Positions 38,599-46,972 of a stretch of 64,000 nucleotides of DNA are shown here, in pieces. A model generated the notes under the pieces. The model saw only the letters and a list, made by a program, of their open reading frames with translations. It searched no databases and had not been told where the DNA came from. Location: NCBI GenBank assembly GCA_963807005.1, contig CAWDZK010000001.1, forward strand, positions 620,001 to 684,000, given 5' to 3'. The position numbers were made by a program, and so were the translations under genes. Source of the DNA: CAWDZK01 sp963807005 (lineage in GTDB: Bacteria; Actinomycetota; Actinomycetes; JACCUZ01). The number at the start of each line of letters is the position of its first letter. Position 1 is the stretch's first letter.

Positions 38599-39867
38599 TC
38601 AGGGCAGGCGGCCGGGAAGCGTCGACGACTCGCCGTCGGGCACCTCGCTGCCGGCGGCAGACCGGTAGGCCAGCACGCCGGCGGTGGCGGTGACGGCGGC
38701 CACCAGCACCGACGCGACCACGGCCAGGGAGCCGGCGGCGAACAGACGCTCGTAGTCCGGCAGCGCGTACCGCTCGACGTAGGCCAGGTAGTAGATGCCG
38801 GCGACGCCCAACGGTCCGAACCAGCCGAGGAATCCGGCAGTGCGCCAGCCCGTCCGAGTGGTCCGCAGCGCCGCCACGGCGACCGGGAGCCGGCGCAGCA
38901 GGACGACCCAGAGCACGAACAGCACCCCCGGCAGCCCAAGGTCCCACCACCCGCGGAACGGGAGCACCGTGCCGAAGGTGAGGAACACCGCGATCAGCGC
39001 TGCGTGCCCGACCGACTCCTGGAAGTTCTGGATCTGTTCGCGCGACTCCTGGTCGTCGAAGGTGAGCGAAAGCGTGAGGGCTGCCACGAAGGCGGCCAGC
39101 ACTCCCGTTCCTCCGAGCAGCGACGCGATGGCCAGGGCCGAGACGCTCATGGCCGGCCCCACCAGCGGCAGGTAGGTCTGGGCGACGGCACGGTCCTTCT
39201 CCGCCGACCTCAGCATCAGCGTGGTCAGCCAGCCGACGGCCACGCCCACAACCACGGCGACCCCGAGCTCCTGTGCCACTGTCGCCGCCCACTCACCCAC
39301 GGCCGCACGTGCAGGGAGGGTGACCAGCAGGCCGGCCAGGATGACGAACGGGATCGTCAGCCCGTCGTTGGCGGCCGACTCGACCTGCAGCGACATCCGC
39401 AGCCGACGCGGCAGTGACCGCTCCGCCAGGGTCCCGGTGGACACGGTCGACGAGACCCCCGGGTCGGTGGGGGTGAGGACTGCTCCGAGAACCAGGGCGA
39501 CGCCGACGGGCACTCCCAGGGTGAGCGAGACGCCGGCGGCCGTGACCAGCCACATGCCGGGCATGACCAGGCCGAGCAGCACCAGCAGCCGGGCGGCGTT
39601 GTCGCGCAGGTCGGCCGGCCGCACCCGCAGCGCGATGGTCGACACCAGCAGGGCCAGCGCGACCCGGGTCACCTGCTCCAGCAGGACGTGCCGGGGGATT
39701 TCGCTGGTGAGGTCGAGCACCCCGAGGACGTCCGGTCCCAGCACCACACCCGTCACCAGGGCGAGCACCACCGGGGACAGCGAGTGCCGGGTCGTCAGGC
39801 GGCTGACCAGGGCCAGCAGGAGCAGGGCCACGGCGAGGACGACGAGGATGCGATCGGCGGTCACCAT
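38599..39867 (-). CDS. monovalent cation:proton antiporter (CPA1 type)
   Basis: A 422-residue membrane protein with about 12 hydrophobic helices. It has 'GAVLTPTDPGVSSTV' (the TPTDP motif with the ion-binding Asp of CPA1 antiporters) and 'QVESAANDGLTIPFVI' (the ND motif). It exchanges Na+ or K+ for protons; specificity not determined. The frame stays open upstream to 40068 across the tRNA gene, but the ATG at 39867 marks the hydrophobic N-terminus; the upstream part is antisense to the tRNA. Gene end is 12 bp from the UPF0182 stop (convergent). Confidence 0.9.
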   Translation of the reverse strand: MVTADRILVVLAVALLLLALVSRLTTRHSLSPVVLALVTGVVLGPDVLGVLDLTSEIPRHVLLEQVTRVALALLVSTIALRVRPADLRDNAARLLVLLGLVMPGMWLVTAAGVSLTLGVPVGVALVLGAVLTPTDPGVSSTVSTGTLAERSLPRRLRMSLQVESAANDGLTIPFVILAGLLVTLPARAAVGEWAATVAQELGVAVVVGVAVGWLTTLMLRSAEKDRAVAQTYLPLVGPAMSVSALAIASLLGGTGVLAAFVAALTLSLTFDDQESREQIQNFQESVGHAALIAVFLTFGTVLPFRGWWDLGLPGVLFVLWVVLLRRLPVAVAALRTTRTGWRTAGFLGWFGPLGVAGIYYLAYVERYALPDYERLFAAGSLAVVASVLVAAVTATAGVLAYRSAAGSEVPDGESSTLPGRLP

Positions 39868-39969
39868 GATGGGTCGGTGCCCACCGCGCGGGCGATGAAC
39901 ACCCTCGGGCGTGCGACGCCGCCCGCCGAACGCTCTCCCGACGCCCAGTCCTCGTGCCCACGGTTCGAT

Positions 39970-39998
39970 TTGCAGGCGTCCGGAGGCTGCCGTAGGGT
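39970..39998 (+). promoter_or_regulatory. promoter of the initiator tRNA gene
   Basis: -35 TTGCAG (39970-39975), a 17-nt spacer and -10 TAGGGT (39993-39998). Transcription would start around 40005, 5 nt before the mature tRNA 5' end. Confidence 0.7.
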
Positions 39999-40009
39999 TG
40001 ACGGTGCGA

Positions 40010-40086
40010 CGCGGGGTGGAGCAGCTCGGTAGCTCGCTGGGCTCATAACCCAGAGGTCGCAGGTTCAAATCCTGCCCCCGCTACCA
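40010..40086 (+). tRNA. initiator tRNA-fMet (CAT)
   Basis: 77 nt including encoded CCA. Acceptor CGCGGGG / CCCCGCT leaves position 1-72 unpaired (C.U), the D-stem has A11-U24, and the anticodon stem CTGGG/CCCAG carries three consecutive G-C pairs next to a CTCATAA loop; these three features identify the initiator species. T-arm GCAGG-TTCAAAT-CCTGC is regular. Its 3' end forms part of a 41-bp repeat found again at 45484, marking a chromosomal integration site. Confidence 0.97.
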
Positions 40087-40112
40087 AAGAAGTGCAGGTC
40101 AGAGGCCTGATC
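40072..40112 (+). repeat. attachment-site repeat, left copy (tRNA 3' end)
   Basis: 41 bp matching 45484-45524 at 36 of 41 positions, with the last 23 bp identical. It comprises the last 15 nt of the tRNA and the first part of its terminator. It is the expected position for a tyrosine-integrase attachment site. Confidence 0.85.
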
Positions 40113-40137
40113 CGGAAGTCTCCGGGTCGGGCCTTTG
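40103..40137 (+). terminator. terminator after tRNA-fMet
   Basis: A 14-bp stem with two wobble pairs (40103-40116 with 40121-40134), loop AGTC, followed by TTT. It starts 17 nt after the tRNA end. A terminator of the same plan but different sequence follows the right att copy. Confidence 0.8.
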
Positions 40138-40612
40138 ATCGTTGGTCCGCCAGCGGCCGGAGATTGACACGCCGTACTTGGCCAGACTGCCGCCCGCCAC
40201 GGGGGGCCGGCGCGAGCCAGCTCCGCCAAGGCTTTGAGCACCCGACGGGTCACGCCGGGCGAGCCGGTCACGCGGTTGACGCTGCGGACAGGCCGTGCTC
40301 GATATCCGTGACCCGGTCGACGACCTCGACCGCCACGGCACTGCTTCTAGCGGCCCTTCGCTCCTCGGAGGCCGCGCGCCGGCACTCTGGATCACACCCG
40401 TGGAGCCTGGACACCAACGACGGCGCAACGCGTGCACCGGTGCTTCACCAGTGCGCTGGAGGCAATTGCGCCGTCTTTCGTGTCCCCCCGGATCGGTGTC
40501 AATCGCCTGTTGACAGAAGAACAGAGTGCCGTTGCGGCCCATGGCGCGACGGCTGGCATCGTGTTCGCAGCTACTACCGTTGTGCTGCCCCATGACGCCT
40601 TCGGAGGGAAAC
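40138..40612. other. 475-bp region with no recognisable gene
   Basis: Left part of the island. Short open frames occur on both strands but none has convincing composition, a ribosome site or a recognised family; base composition is less extreme than the flanks. It might be remains of a lost integration module, but no integrase motif (R-H-R-Y) can be found. GGAGGG at 40602-40607 belongs to the following gene. Confidence 0.5.
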
Positions 40613-40993
40613 ATGGCCCGCGACATCGTCTTCACGACCCAGGCAGCGCGGCCGCCGGCGACCTATAGTCAGGCCGTCAAGAGCGCGGGTCTCGTTTTCG
40701 TCTCGGGGACGGCCCCGGCGGACCCGGCAACGGGTGCCATCGTCGGCGACACCGTCCAGGAGCAGACGCGGCAGTGTCTGATCAACGTCACGGCCATCCT
40801 CGAGGCGGCCGGCAGTTCCCTGGACAAGCTGGTGAGCGCCACCGTGGTGCTCGCCGACGAGGACGATTTCGCGGGCATGAATGAGGAGTGGGTCCGGTGG
40901 TTCCCATCCGATCCGCCGGCGCGCCAGGGCGCGAAGCTGCCGGCTCGGATCCCTGGTCTCAAGGTGTCCATCGCGGCTATCGCAGAAGCGTGA
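40613..40993 (+). CDS. RidA/YjgF-family protein
   Basis: A 126-residue RidA-fold protein. It has 'YSQAVKSAGLVFVSGTAPADPATGAIVGDTVQEQTRQCLINVTAILEAAG' type features (given here as the N-terminal 'YSQAVKSAGLVFVSG' and 'EQTRQCLINV'), 'VVLADEDDFAGMNEEWVRWF' and 'PARQGAKLPARIPG' with the conserved Arg that binds the carboxylate, ending 'KVSIAAIAEA'. RidA proteins deaminate reactive enamines; divergent members have other imine substrates. GGAGGG lies 5 nt before ATG. It belongs to the island but is not clearly co-transcribed with the others. Confidence 0.88.
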   Translation: MARDIVFTTQAARPPATYSQAVKSAGLVFVSGTAPADPATGAIVGDTVQEQTRQCLINVTAILEAAGSSLDKLVSATVVLADEDDFAGMNEEWVRWFPSDPPARQGAKLPARIPGLKVSIAAIAEA

Positions 40994-41190
40994 GGCCCGC
41001 CGCCTGATTGACGGACGAGAGGACCGCAGGCGACGTGTAGAGCCGCCTCGGTAGGCCGGCAGCCGGCAAGCGAGCGAGAGTGCCAGCTCTCCACCGGCCG
41101 GTCATTGCGCGGCGCTGGCGGGATCGCTCGCCCTGGACTGCCAGCCCGACGGACTCAAACCGCCGGCCCGTGGCCCAGCCAGGCTATGGG

Positions 41191-43467
41191 TCAGACGTCC
41201 GGCGGGGTGGCCGACAGTCCTTGTTCGGCTGGCCCCTCTGTCAACCTCGACCCGCGTGCTACCGGAGATGGCCGTTGGCGCAGCTGATCCGATGGCAGAT
41301 CCTCCCCTTCGTGGCGCAGGCTCGGGAGCCTTCGGGTGAGCGTCCTCGGGAGCCACCAGTTGGCGTCGCCTAGAAGGGTCATGGTCGCCGGCACGAGCAC
41401 CATGCGGACGAGGGTCGCGTCCACGAAGATGGCCGTGGCCAGGCCGAGGCCGAACATCTTCGTTGCCGCGTCTGGGCCCAGCACGAAAGCGAGGAATACC
41501 GCGATCATGATGAGCGCGGCCGACGTGATGACCCGCCCGGTCGAGGCGATGCCGTTGACGATCGACGTCTGGTTGTCGCGCGTGGCGACGTACTCCTCAC
41601 GCACCCGGGACAAGAGGAACACCTCGTAGTCCATCGAGAGACCGAAGAGGATCGCGAACATGAACATCGGGATGAAGGAGACGATCGGCACAGTCGACTC
41701 GAGCCCGATCAGACCGGCGGCCCAACCCCACTGAAACACCATGACCATCACGCCGTACGCCGCACCGATGCTGAGCAGGTTGAGGACGACGGCCTTGAGC
41801 GGCACGAGCACCGACCGAAAGACCAGCATGAGGAGGACGAACGACATCGCGAGCACCGCGGCGATCAACACCGGGAGCCGTTCGTTGACGCGTGCGCCTA
41901 CGTCGGCGAAGTTCGCCGTCTGACCACCGACGTATGCCCGCGCGGGGCTGCCTGCGAGCACGCCGGGCAGCACGTCCGCGCGCAACCGCTCCACCGTCGC
42001 GTGCGTCGCAGCATCCTGGGGCCCCGTCGTCGGGATGGCGACGATGACCGCCACCCCTGCGTGCATGTCCGGGACAGCCGCCGAGGCGATCCCGGGGTCA
42101 GCCCTGAGCGCCTCCACCAGCGGGCCGATCACGGTCGGGTCGCCGGCCATGTCGACGGCGACCACCACCGGCCCGTTGCTCCCCGGGCCGAACCCCTGGG
42201 TCACCAGATCATAGGCCTGGCGCTCGGTCCGGCTCGTTGGCAGCGAACCGTCGTCGGGGATGCCCGCTCGAAGCGCCACGACAGGGGCGGCCAGAGCGAG
42301 CAACAACACGGTGACTCCCGCCGCGTACGGCCAAGGGTTGCGGGTCACGTGCCGGATCCATCTCGACCACCCCGGGCTGACCGGAGCGTCGACGCTGCCG
42401 CGCCCGGGACGGTGCGTGCGACGGTTGATGCGGTGCCCGACCAGGCCCAGCAGCGCAGGCAGCAGCGTGACCGAGCCGCCGACCATGACCAGGACGACGA
42501 CCGAGACCGCGATCCCACCCGCGGTCATGAACGGCACGCCGGCCACGGCGAGCCCGAGAATCGCCACCACGACGATGCCGCCCGCGACCACCACCGGTTT
42601 GCCCGCCGTGGCCAGCGCCGAGCCGACCGACTCCTCGACCGGCACGCCGCGAGCGAGGTAGTTCCGGTGCCGGGACACGATGAAGAGGGCGTAGTCGATG
42701 CCGACGCCCAGCCCCACCATGGCCCCGAGGACCGGCGCCCAGCTCGGGATGTCGATGAGGTTGGCGATCAGTGGCATGGAGCTCACGCCGATGGTGAGCC
42801 CGAGCACGGCCGTGCCGAGCGGCAGGGCCGTGGCGATCACGGAGCCGAAGGCGATGAACAGGATGATCGCCGCCACGAGCAGGCCGATGAGCTCGCCCAG
42901 GCCGGGCTGCGGCTGCTCGAACGCCCAGTAGAGGTCGCCGCCCATCTCGATCCGCAGCGGCGACCCGGCCGCTGCGTCGGCACCGAACGCCTTGAGGTTG
43001 CTGAGGTCCTCGGGCGAGAGCTCGTCCACCAGCGGGTACTGCAGCCGGAGGAGAGCGACACGCCCGTCTGCCGACACGACACCACGCTGCACCGCCACCT
43101 CGGGGCCGGCGGCCAGCGCCCCCGCCGGGTCGGTCGTCCTGAGAACGTGGGGCAGGGCGGCGGCGCCGACCTGCAGCTGCGCGAGCGCGGAGCGTGCCTC
43201 CGCAGAGTCGAAGAACGTCGCGTCGTCGTCCAACGGGGTCACCGCCACCTGAGCGGTAAGACCGGCGTCACTGGCACCGGCAGCGGCCATCAGCTCGCTC
43301 GCCTGCTGGGAGTCGAGACCCGGCACCTGCATGGAGTCCTTGAGCCGTTGACCGAAGGTGCTGGAAGCGCCCACGACGACGACCGCGAGCACCAGCCAGG
43401 AGCCGATCACGACCCAGGGGCGGCGGGCAGCCAGCTGGCCAAGGCGGTACAGAGACTGCGACATCAT
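41191..43467 (-). CDS. MMPL-family RND-type exporter
   Basis: A 758-residue membrane transporter with about 12 transmembrane helices in the MMPL arrangement: TM1, a large extracytoplasmic loop (~40-170), six helices with 'GLGVGIDYALFIVSRHRN' in the fourth-helix region, a second loop, and 'FGLSMDYEVFLLSRVREEY' in the symmetric half (the paired GxxxDY motifs). Such pumps export lipids or toxic compounds using the proton gradient. It is divergent from the two-component genes. Two adjacent ATGs (43467, 43464) follow GGAGG. The GxxxDYxxF motifs retain the proton-relay Asp residues. Confidence 0.93.
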   Translation of the reverse strand: MMSQSLYRLGQLAARRPWVVIGSWLVLAVVVVGASSTFGQRLKDSMQVPGLDSQQASELMAAAGASDAGLTAQVAVTPLDDDATFFDSAEARSALAQLQVGAAALPHVLRTTDPAGALAAGPEVAVQRGVVSADGRVALLRLQYPLVDELSPEDLSNLKAFGADAAAGSPLRIEMGGDLYWAFEQPQPGLGELIGLLVAAIILFIAFGSVIATALPLGTAVLGLTIGVSSMPLIANLIDIPSWAPVLGAMVGLGVGIDYALFIVSRHRNYLARGVPVEESVGSALATAGKPVVVAGGIVVVAILGLAVAGVPFMTAGGIAVSVVVLVMVGGSVTLLPALLGLVGHRINRRTHRPGRGSVDAPVSPGWSRWIRHVTRNPWPYAAGVTVLLLALAAPVVALRAGIPDDGSLPTSRTERQAYDLVTQGFGPGSNGPVVVAVDMAGDPTVIGPLVEALRADPGIASAAVPDMHAGVAVIVAIPTTGPQDAATHATVERLRADVLPGVLAGSPARAYVGGQTANFADVGARVNERLPVLIAAVLAMSFVLLMLVFRSVLVPLKAVVLNLLSIGAAYGVMVMVFQWGWAAGLIGLESTVPIVSFIPMFMFAILFGLSMDYEVFLLSRVREEYVATRDNQTSIVNGIASTGRVITSAALIMIAVFLAFVLGPDAATKMFGLGLATAIFVDATLVRMVLVPATMTLLGDANWWLPRTLTRRLPSLRHEGEDLPSDQLRQRPSPVARGSRLTEGPAEQGLSATPPDV

Positions 43468-43535
43468 CGGTCGTCCTCCGGTTCGTTGGCGTCAACGCGA
43501 CTGCCATGCCGTCAGCGTGGTGACGCGACGCGGAG

Positions 43536-43610
43536 TGCACATCGGCCGCAGGGCGCCGGTCTTCCCGTTCTTCGGAACGGTGCGCGTCTGGTTCTTTCGG
43601 CCGATGTGCA
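43536..43610. promoter_or_regulatory. inverted repeat in the divergent MMPL/histidine-kinase promoter
   Basis: Perfect 13-bp half-sites TGCACATCGGCCG (43536-43548) and CGGCCGATGTGCA (43598-43610), 62 bp centre to centre, with a small CCGTTC-TTCG-GAACGG hairpin between. The right half overlaps the place of the -35 (17 nt before -10 TAGGCT at 43626-43631), and the kinase GTG lies 6 nt after it, so transcription of the kinase is probably leaderless. The nearest regulator is the response regulator in this same operon. Confidence 0.7.
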
Positions 43611-43637
43611 TCGGGGCGCGTTCCCTAGGCTGGGGTT

Positions 43638-44789
43638 GTGATCAGCAGCGTGGTCAGGTCTCTGCGAGACGAGCCCAGGGCTGCCGCGCCCCCGGTGCGG
43701 GTCTGGCGGGACTGGGCACTGGTTGCCTTCCTGCTGCTGACCGCCGTACTCGAAGGCATCTTTCGTACGGATGTCGCGTGGCGTCCGGTGGCGCTCGGGC
43801 TCGCGGTGGCGCTGGTGTTCCCGCTCCTGTGGCGGCGGACGCACCCGCTTGCTGTCGTCGCCGTTGTCTTTGGCGCGGTCTTCGTGCTGAACCTCGCCAC
43901 GCTTGTCGATGGTTCGGCCGCGTCCGTCGGGCTGTACACGATGATCTACGTAGTCCTGCTCCCCTATGCGTTGCTCCGTTGGGCGTCCGGTCGCGAGGTC
44001 ATGATCGGGTTGCCGATCATCGTGGTCGCCGCCCTGCTGGGGATCGCGAGCGATTTCAACGGCTTCGGCGAAGCGGCGGCAGGCTTCGTGTTCCTCATGT
44101 TCCCGGCGGCTCTCGGGGCCTTGGTCCGCTCCTGGACGACGTCGCGAACCCGCGAGATCGATCAGGTGAGGATGCGCGAGCGCGAGCAGCTCGCGCGGGA
44201 GCTGCATGACACCGTGGCGCACCGCGTCTCGGCGATGGTCATCCGGGCGCAGGCGGGACGGGTGGTCGCCCGGTCGGACCCCGAAGCGGCGCTCGCTGCA
44301 CTCCGGGTCATCGAGGACGAAGGCTCCCGTACCCTCGCCGAGATGCGGATCATGGTGGGTGCGCTGCGCGACCGCGAGGATGCCGAGCTCGCCCCGCAGA
44401 ACGGCATTGCCGACATCGAGCGGCTCGCGGGCAGCCTCGACGACGAACCTCGGGTACAGGTGCGCCTCACGGGCGATCTCGACGCGCTCAGCCCAGCGGT
44501 CGGGGCAGCCACGTATCGAATCGCCCAGGAGTCGGTGACAAACGCCCTGCGGCACGCACGCAACGCCACCCGGATCGACGTGCAGGTCGTCGGAGGGGAT
44601 CAGGCCGTACGGCTGACTGTCCGCGACGACGGCGAGCCGGTCCACGCATCCGGCGTCGTTCCGGGCTACGGCGTCGTCGGGATGACGGAGCGGGCGGCGC
44701 TCCTCGGCGGGACCCTCGCGGCCGGCCCCCGGCCCGACCATGGCTGGGTGGTCGACGCAGTGCTTCCTCGGGTGGTGCCAAGCCAGTGA
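43638..44789 (+). CDS. NarL-type sensor histidine kinase
   Basis: A 383-residue kinase. About five or six N-terminal membrane helices (~25-165) with very short loops form the sensor, as in DesK-like intramembrane-sensing kinases. The HisKA_3 dimerisation motif is 'QLARELHDTVAHRVSAM' (phospho-His 190), and the HATPase domain has 'AAATYRIAQESVTNALRHARNAT' (N-box) and 'GVVPGYGVVGMTERA' (G-box). There is no periplasmic domain, so it likely senses membrane perturbation. The stop overlaps the response-regulator start. Confidence 0.92.
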   Translation: MISSVVRSLRDEPRAAAPPVRVWRDWALVAFLLLTAVLEGIFRTDVAWRPVALGLAVALVFPLLWRRTHPLAVVAVVFGAVFVLNLATLVDGSAASVGLYTMIYVVLLPYALLRWASGREVMIGLPIIVVAALLGIASDFNGFGEAAAGFVFLMFPAALGALVRSWTTSRTREIDQVRMREREQLARELHDTVAHRVSAMVIRAQAGRVVARSDPEAALAALRVIEDEGSRTLAEMRIMVGALRDREDAELAPQNGIADIERLAGSLDDEPRVQVRLTGDLDALSPAVGAATYRIAQESVTNALRHARNATRIDVQVVGGDQAVRLTVRDDGEPVHASGVVPGYGVVGMTERAALLGGTLAAGPRPDHGWVVDAVLPRVVPSQ

Positions 44790-45442
44790 GCATCCGCGTC
44801 CTCGTCGCCGACGACCAGGAGATCGTCCGCACCGGCTTGCGCATGATCCTCGACGCCCAGCCCGACATCGAGGTGGTCGGCGAGGCGCGGGACGGCCGGG
44901 AAGCCGTCTCCCTCGCCCGCGAGCTGCGACCCGATGTCTGCCTGTTCGACATCCGCATGCCCGAGCTCAACGGGCTCGAGGCGACGCGTGCGCTGGCAGG
45001 GCCGGCCGTCCAGGATCCGCTCGCCGTAGTGGTCATCACGACGTTCGACCTCGACGAGTACGTCCACGGCGCTCTCAAGGCGGGCGCCCGCGGATTCCTC
45101 CTCAAGGACGCGGGACCTGAACTGCTCACCCAGGCCGTCCATGCAGCCGCCAACGGTGAAGCCTTGATCGCTCCGAGTGTCACGGTCCGCCTGCTGGCTG
45201 CGTTCGCCGACTCACCCACCAGTGAGCCGCTGCCCCAGCCGATCGAACCTCTCACCGCGCGGGAGGAGGAGCTCCTGGTCACCGTCGCTCGGGGTCTCAC
45301 CAACGCCGAGATCGCCAAGGAGCTCCACATCAGTCTCAGCACCGTCAAGACCCACCTCGCGAGCCTCATGAACAAGCTCGGCGCGAGGAACCGGGTCGAG
45401 ATCGCCATGTGGGCCTATGAAACGAACCGCATCAAAGCCTGA
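44786..45442 (+). CDS. NarL/LuxR-type response regulator
   Basis: A 218-residue response regulator: receiver domain with phospho-acceptor Asp55 in 'LFDIRMPE', 'VVVITTFDLDEYV' (Thr switch) and 'KAGARGFLLKD' (Lys), then a LuxR-type HTH ('LTAREEELLVTVARGLTNAEIAKELHISLSTVKTHLASLMNKLGARNR', read in the C-terminal 60 residues). GTG 44786 overlaps the kinase stop. It is the last gene before the right att copy. The inverted repeat at 43536-43610 is a likely binding site. Confidence 0.93.
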   Translation: MSIRVLVADDQEIVRTGLRMILDAQPDIEVVGEARDGREAVSLARELRPDVCLFDIRMPELNGLEATRALAGPAVQDPLAVVVITTFDLDEYVHGALKAGARGFLLKDAGPELLTQAVHAAANGEALIAPSVTVRLLAAFADSPTSEPLPQPIEPLTAREEELLVTVARGLTNAEIAKELHISLSTVKTHLASLMNKLGARNRVEIAMWAYETNRIKA

Positions 45443-45483
45443 CGACTACCGGTAGTGGCGCAATGGGACTCCACTTCCGCAGG

Positions 45484-45524
45484 CTGCCCTTGCTACCACG
45501 TAAGTGCAGGTCAGAGGCCTGATC
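45484..45524 (+). repeat. attachment-site repeat, right copy
   Basis: Matches the tRNA-fMet 3' end and downstream sequence (40072-40112) at 36/41 positions; the 3' 23 bp are identical. The rest of the tRNA is absent. It therefore marks the island's right end. Confidence 0.85.
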
Positions 45525-45549
45525 ACCGATCTTGGTGGTCAGGCCTTCT
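45515..45549 (+). terminator. terminator following the right att copy
   Basis: A 13-bp stem (45515-45527 with 45534-45546), one wobble, loop GATCTT, then a short T-rich end. It probably is the original chromosomal terminator of the tRNA gene and now ends the response-regulator transcript. Confidence 0.7.
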
Positions 45550-45715
45550 GCGTCCGCGGCTCTCCGAGCAACCGGTGGTGATCGACTGCCGGGTCGCGAC
45601 GCGGGCCGTTCGACCCTTGCCGCCCGGGGCTGTCCAGGCCTATGCCGGTGGGGCCGGGTGACCTCACCTGGCGGCACTTCGGTGGCTGGCTGGTGTCCGG
45701 CTGGAGGGAGATCTG

Positions 45716-46972
45716 ATGAGTTTCGATCCGGCTGCGCGAGTCCAGGACTACGTCGTTCTTGGGGAGTTCGGCGACGTCAACCCCTCCATCACGGACTCGT
45801 CCACGTTCACCTTTCTGAGCCCGGCGCTCATGGAGGAGGTGTTCGAGCACGAGATCGAGGGCTGCTTCCTCTACTCGCGTCACTGGAACCCGTCCAACAA
45901 GTTCCTCTCCGAAGCCGTCGCCCGCATGGAGGACGGTGAGTCGGCGCAGGTCATGTCCTCAGGGATGGCGGCGATCAGCAGCACGCTGCTCGCCCTGTGC
46001 TCGGCCGGCGACGAGGTGGTGGCCAGTCGCACGATCTACGGCGGCACCTACGCGCTGCTGAAGAACCTGCTCCCTCGGCTGGGCATCACCACCAGCTTCG
46101 TCGACGTCTGCGACGAACAGGCCGTGCGGGCCGCTATCACGCCCCGGACCCGAGTCCTGTTCACCGAGTCCATCACCAACCCGTTGCTCGACGTCCCGGA
46201 CCTGCCGGCGCTCGCCTCCATCGCCCACCACCACGGGGTGCGGATGGTGGTGGACAACACCTTCAGCCCCATGATTCTTTCACCGTTGCGCCTCGGCGCG
46301 GACGTCGTGGTGCACAGCATGACGAAGTTCATCAACGGCACCAGCGACTGCGTGGCGGGCTGCGTCGTGTCGACCCACGAGTTCATCGCCCGGCTCAACG
46401 ACGTGAACTCCGGAACGAGCATGTTGCTCGGTCCGGTCCTCGACAGCCATCGGGCCGCGAGCATCCTGAAGAACCTGCACACCCTCCACCTGCGGATGCG
46501 CAAGCACAGCGACAACGCTGCGCACCTGGCGGCCGGGCTCGTCGAGCGCGGTCTCACGGTCCACTACCCGGGCCTTCCCGCTCACCCCCAGCACGAGCTG
46601 ATGTCCCGCCTGATGAACCCCGGCCTGGGATACGGCGGGGTGATGACTGTCGACGTCGGCACCCCGGAGCGGGCTGCTCGGCTCATGGTGTCGCTGCAGC
46701 AGCGCCGGGTCGGGTATCTCGCGGTCAGCCTCGGCTACTTCAAGACGCTCTTCAGCGCGCCGGGCTCCAGCACGTCCTCGGAGATCCCCGTCGAGGAGCG
46801 CCACGCCATGGGCCTGACCGACGGTCTCATCCGGTTCTCCGTCGGGCTGGACAGCGACATCCAGCGAAGCCTCGACGCGATGTCCCTGTGCCTGGGCGAG
46901 CTCGATCGCGAACCTGAGGATCACCACCTGAGGGGCCCGCGTCCTGCCCCGACCGGCTCCCGGGGCCCGTAG
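45716..46972 (+). CDS. Cys/Met metabolism PLP-dependent lyase
   Basis: A 418-residue fold-type I enzyme of the Cys/Met metabolism family. Motifs: 'YSRHWNPSNKFL' (Tyr and Arg that bind PLP phosphate from the neighbouring subunit), 'VMSSGMAAIS' (phosphate loop) and 'HSMTKFINGTSD' with the PLP Lys204. Candidates include methionine gamma-lyase, cystathionine gamma-lyase/synthase and O-acetylhomoserine sulfhydrylase; the sequence does not decide between them. GGAGGGA precedes ATG. The Pro-rich C-terminal end is atypical. It lies just outside the island. Confidence 0.88.
   Translation: MSFDPAARVQDYVVLGEFGDVNPSITDSSTFTFLSPALMEEVFEHEIEGCFLYSRHWNPSNKFLSEAVARMEDGESAQVMSSGMAAISSTLLALCSAGDEVVASRTIYGGTYALLKNLLPRLGITTSFVDVCDEQAVRAAITPRTRVLFTESITNPLLDVPDLPALASIAHHHGVRMVVDNTFSPMILSPLRLGADVVVHSMTKFINGTSDCVAGCVVSTHEFIARLNDVNSGTSMLLGPVLDSHRAASILKNLHTLHLRMRKHSDNAAHLAAGLVERGLTVHYPGLPAHPQHELMSRLMNPGLGYGGVMTVDVGTPERAARLMVSLQQRRVGYLAVSLGYFKTLFSAPGSSTSSEIPVEERHAMGLTDGLIRFSVGLDSDIQRSLDAMSLCLGELDREPEDHHLRGPRPAPTGSRGP

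Larger units (their letters stand above)
40087..45483. mobile_element. small genomic island inserted at the tRNA-fMet 3' end
   Basis: The interval between the two att-like repeats, about 5.4 kb. It holds ~500 bp of non-coding DNA, a RidA-like gene, an MMPL exporter and a two-component system. No integrase, excisionase or relaxase is recognisable, so it is a relic or was mobilised in trans. The intact tRNA at the left end fits an insertion that rebuilt the tRNA 3' end with island sequence. Confidence 0.7.

Noticed and set aside
39868..40068. N-terminal extension of the antiporter through the tRNA gene
   Set aside because: The extra sequence is antisense to tRNA-fMet and unlike transporter N-termini.
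40092..40595. 167-codon ORF after tRNA-fMet
   Set aside because: Begins inside the tRNA terminator, has no ribosome site and no recognisable family; kept as unexplained island DNA.
40138..40612. Integrase remnant
   Set aside because: No R-H-R-Y motif or other tyrosine-recombinase signature could be read in any frame.
41100..41190. tRNA remnant (T-arm-like sequence)
   Set aside because: Only a weak stem and a non-standard loop; no anticodon or acceptor stem around it.
45550..45715. SAM-type riboswitch upstream of the Cys/Met lyase
   Set aside because: The sequence lacks the conserved core elements of SAM riboswitches and of the SAH riboswitch.
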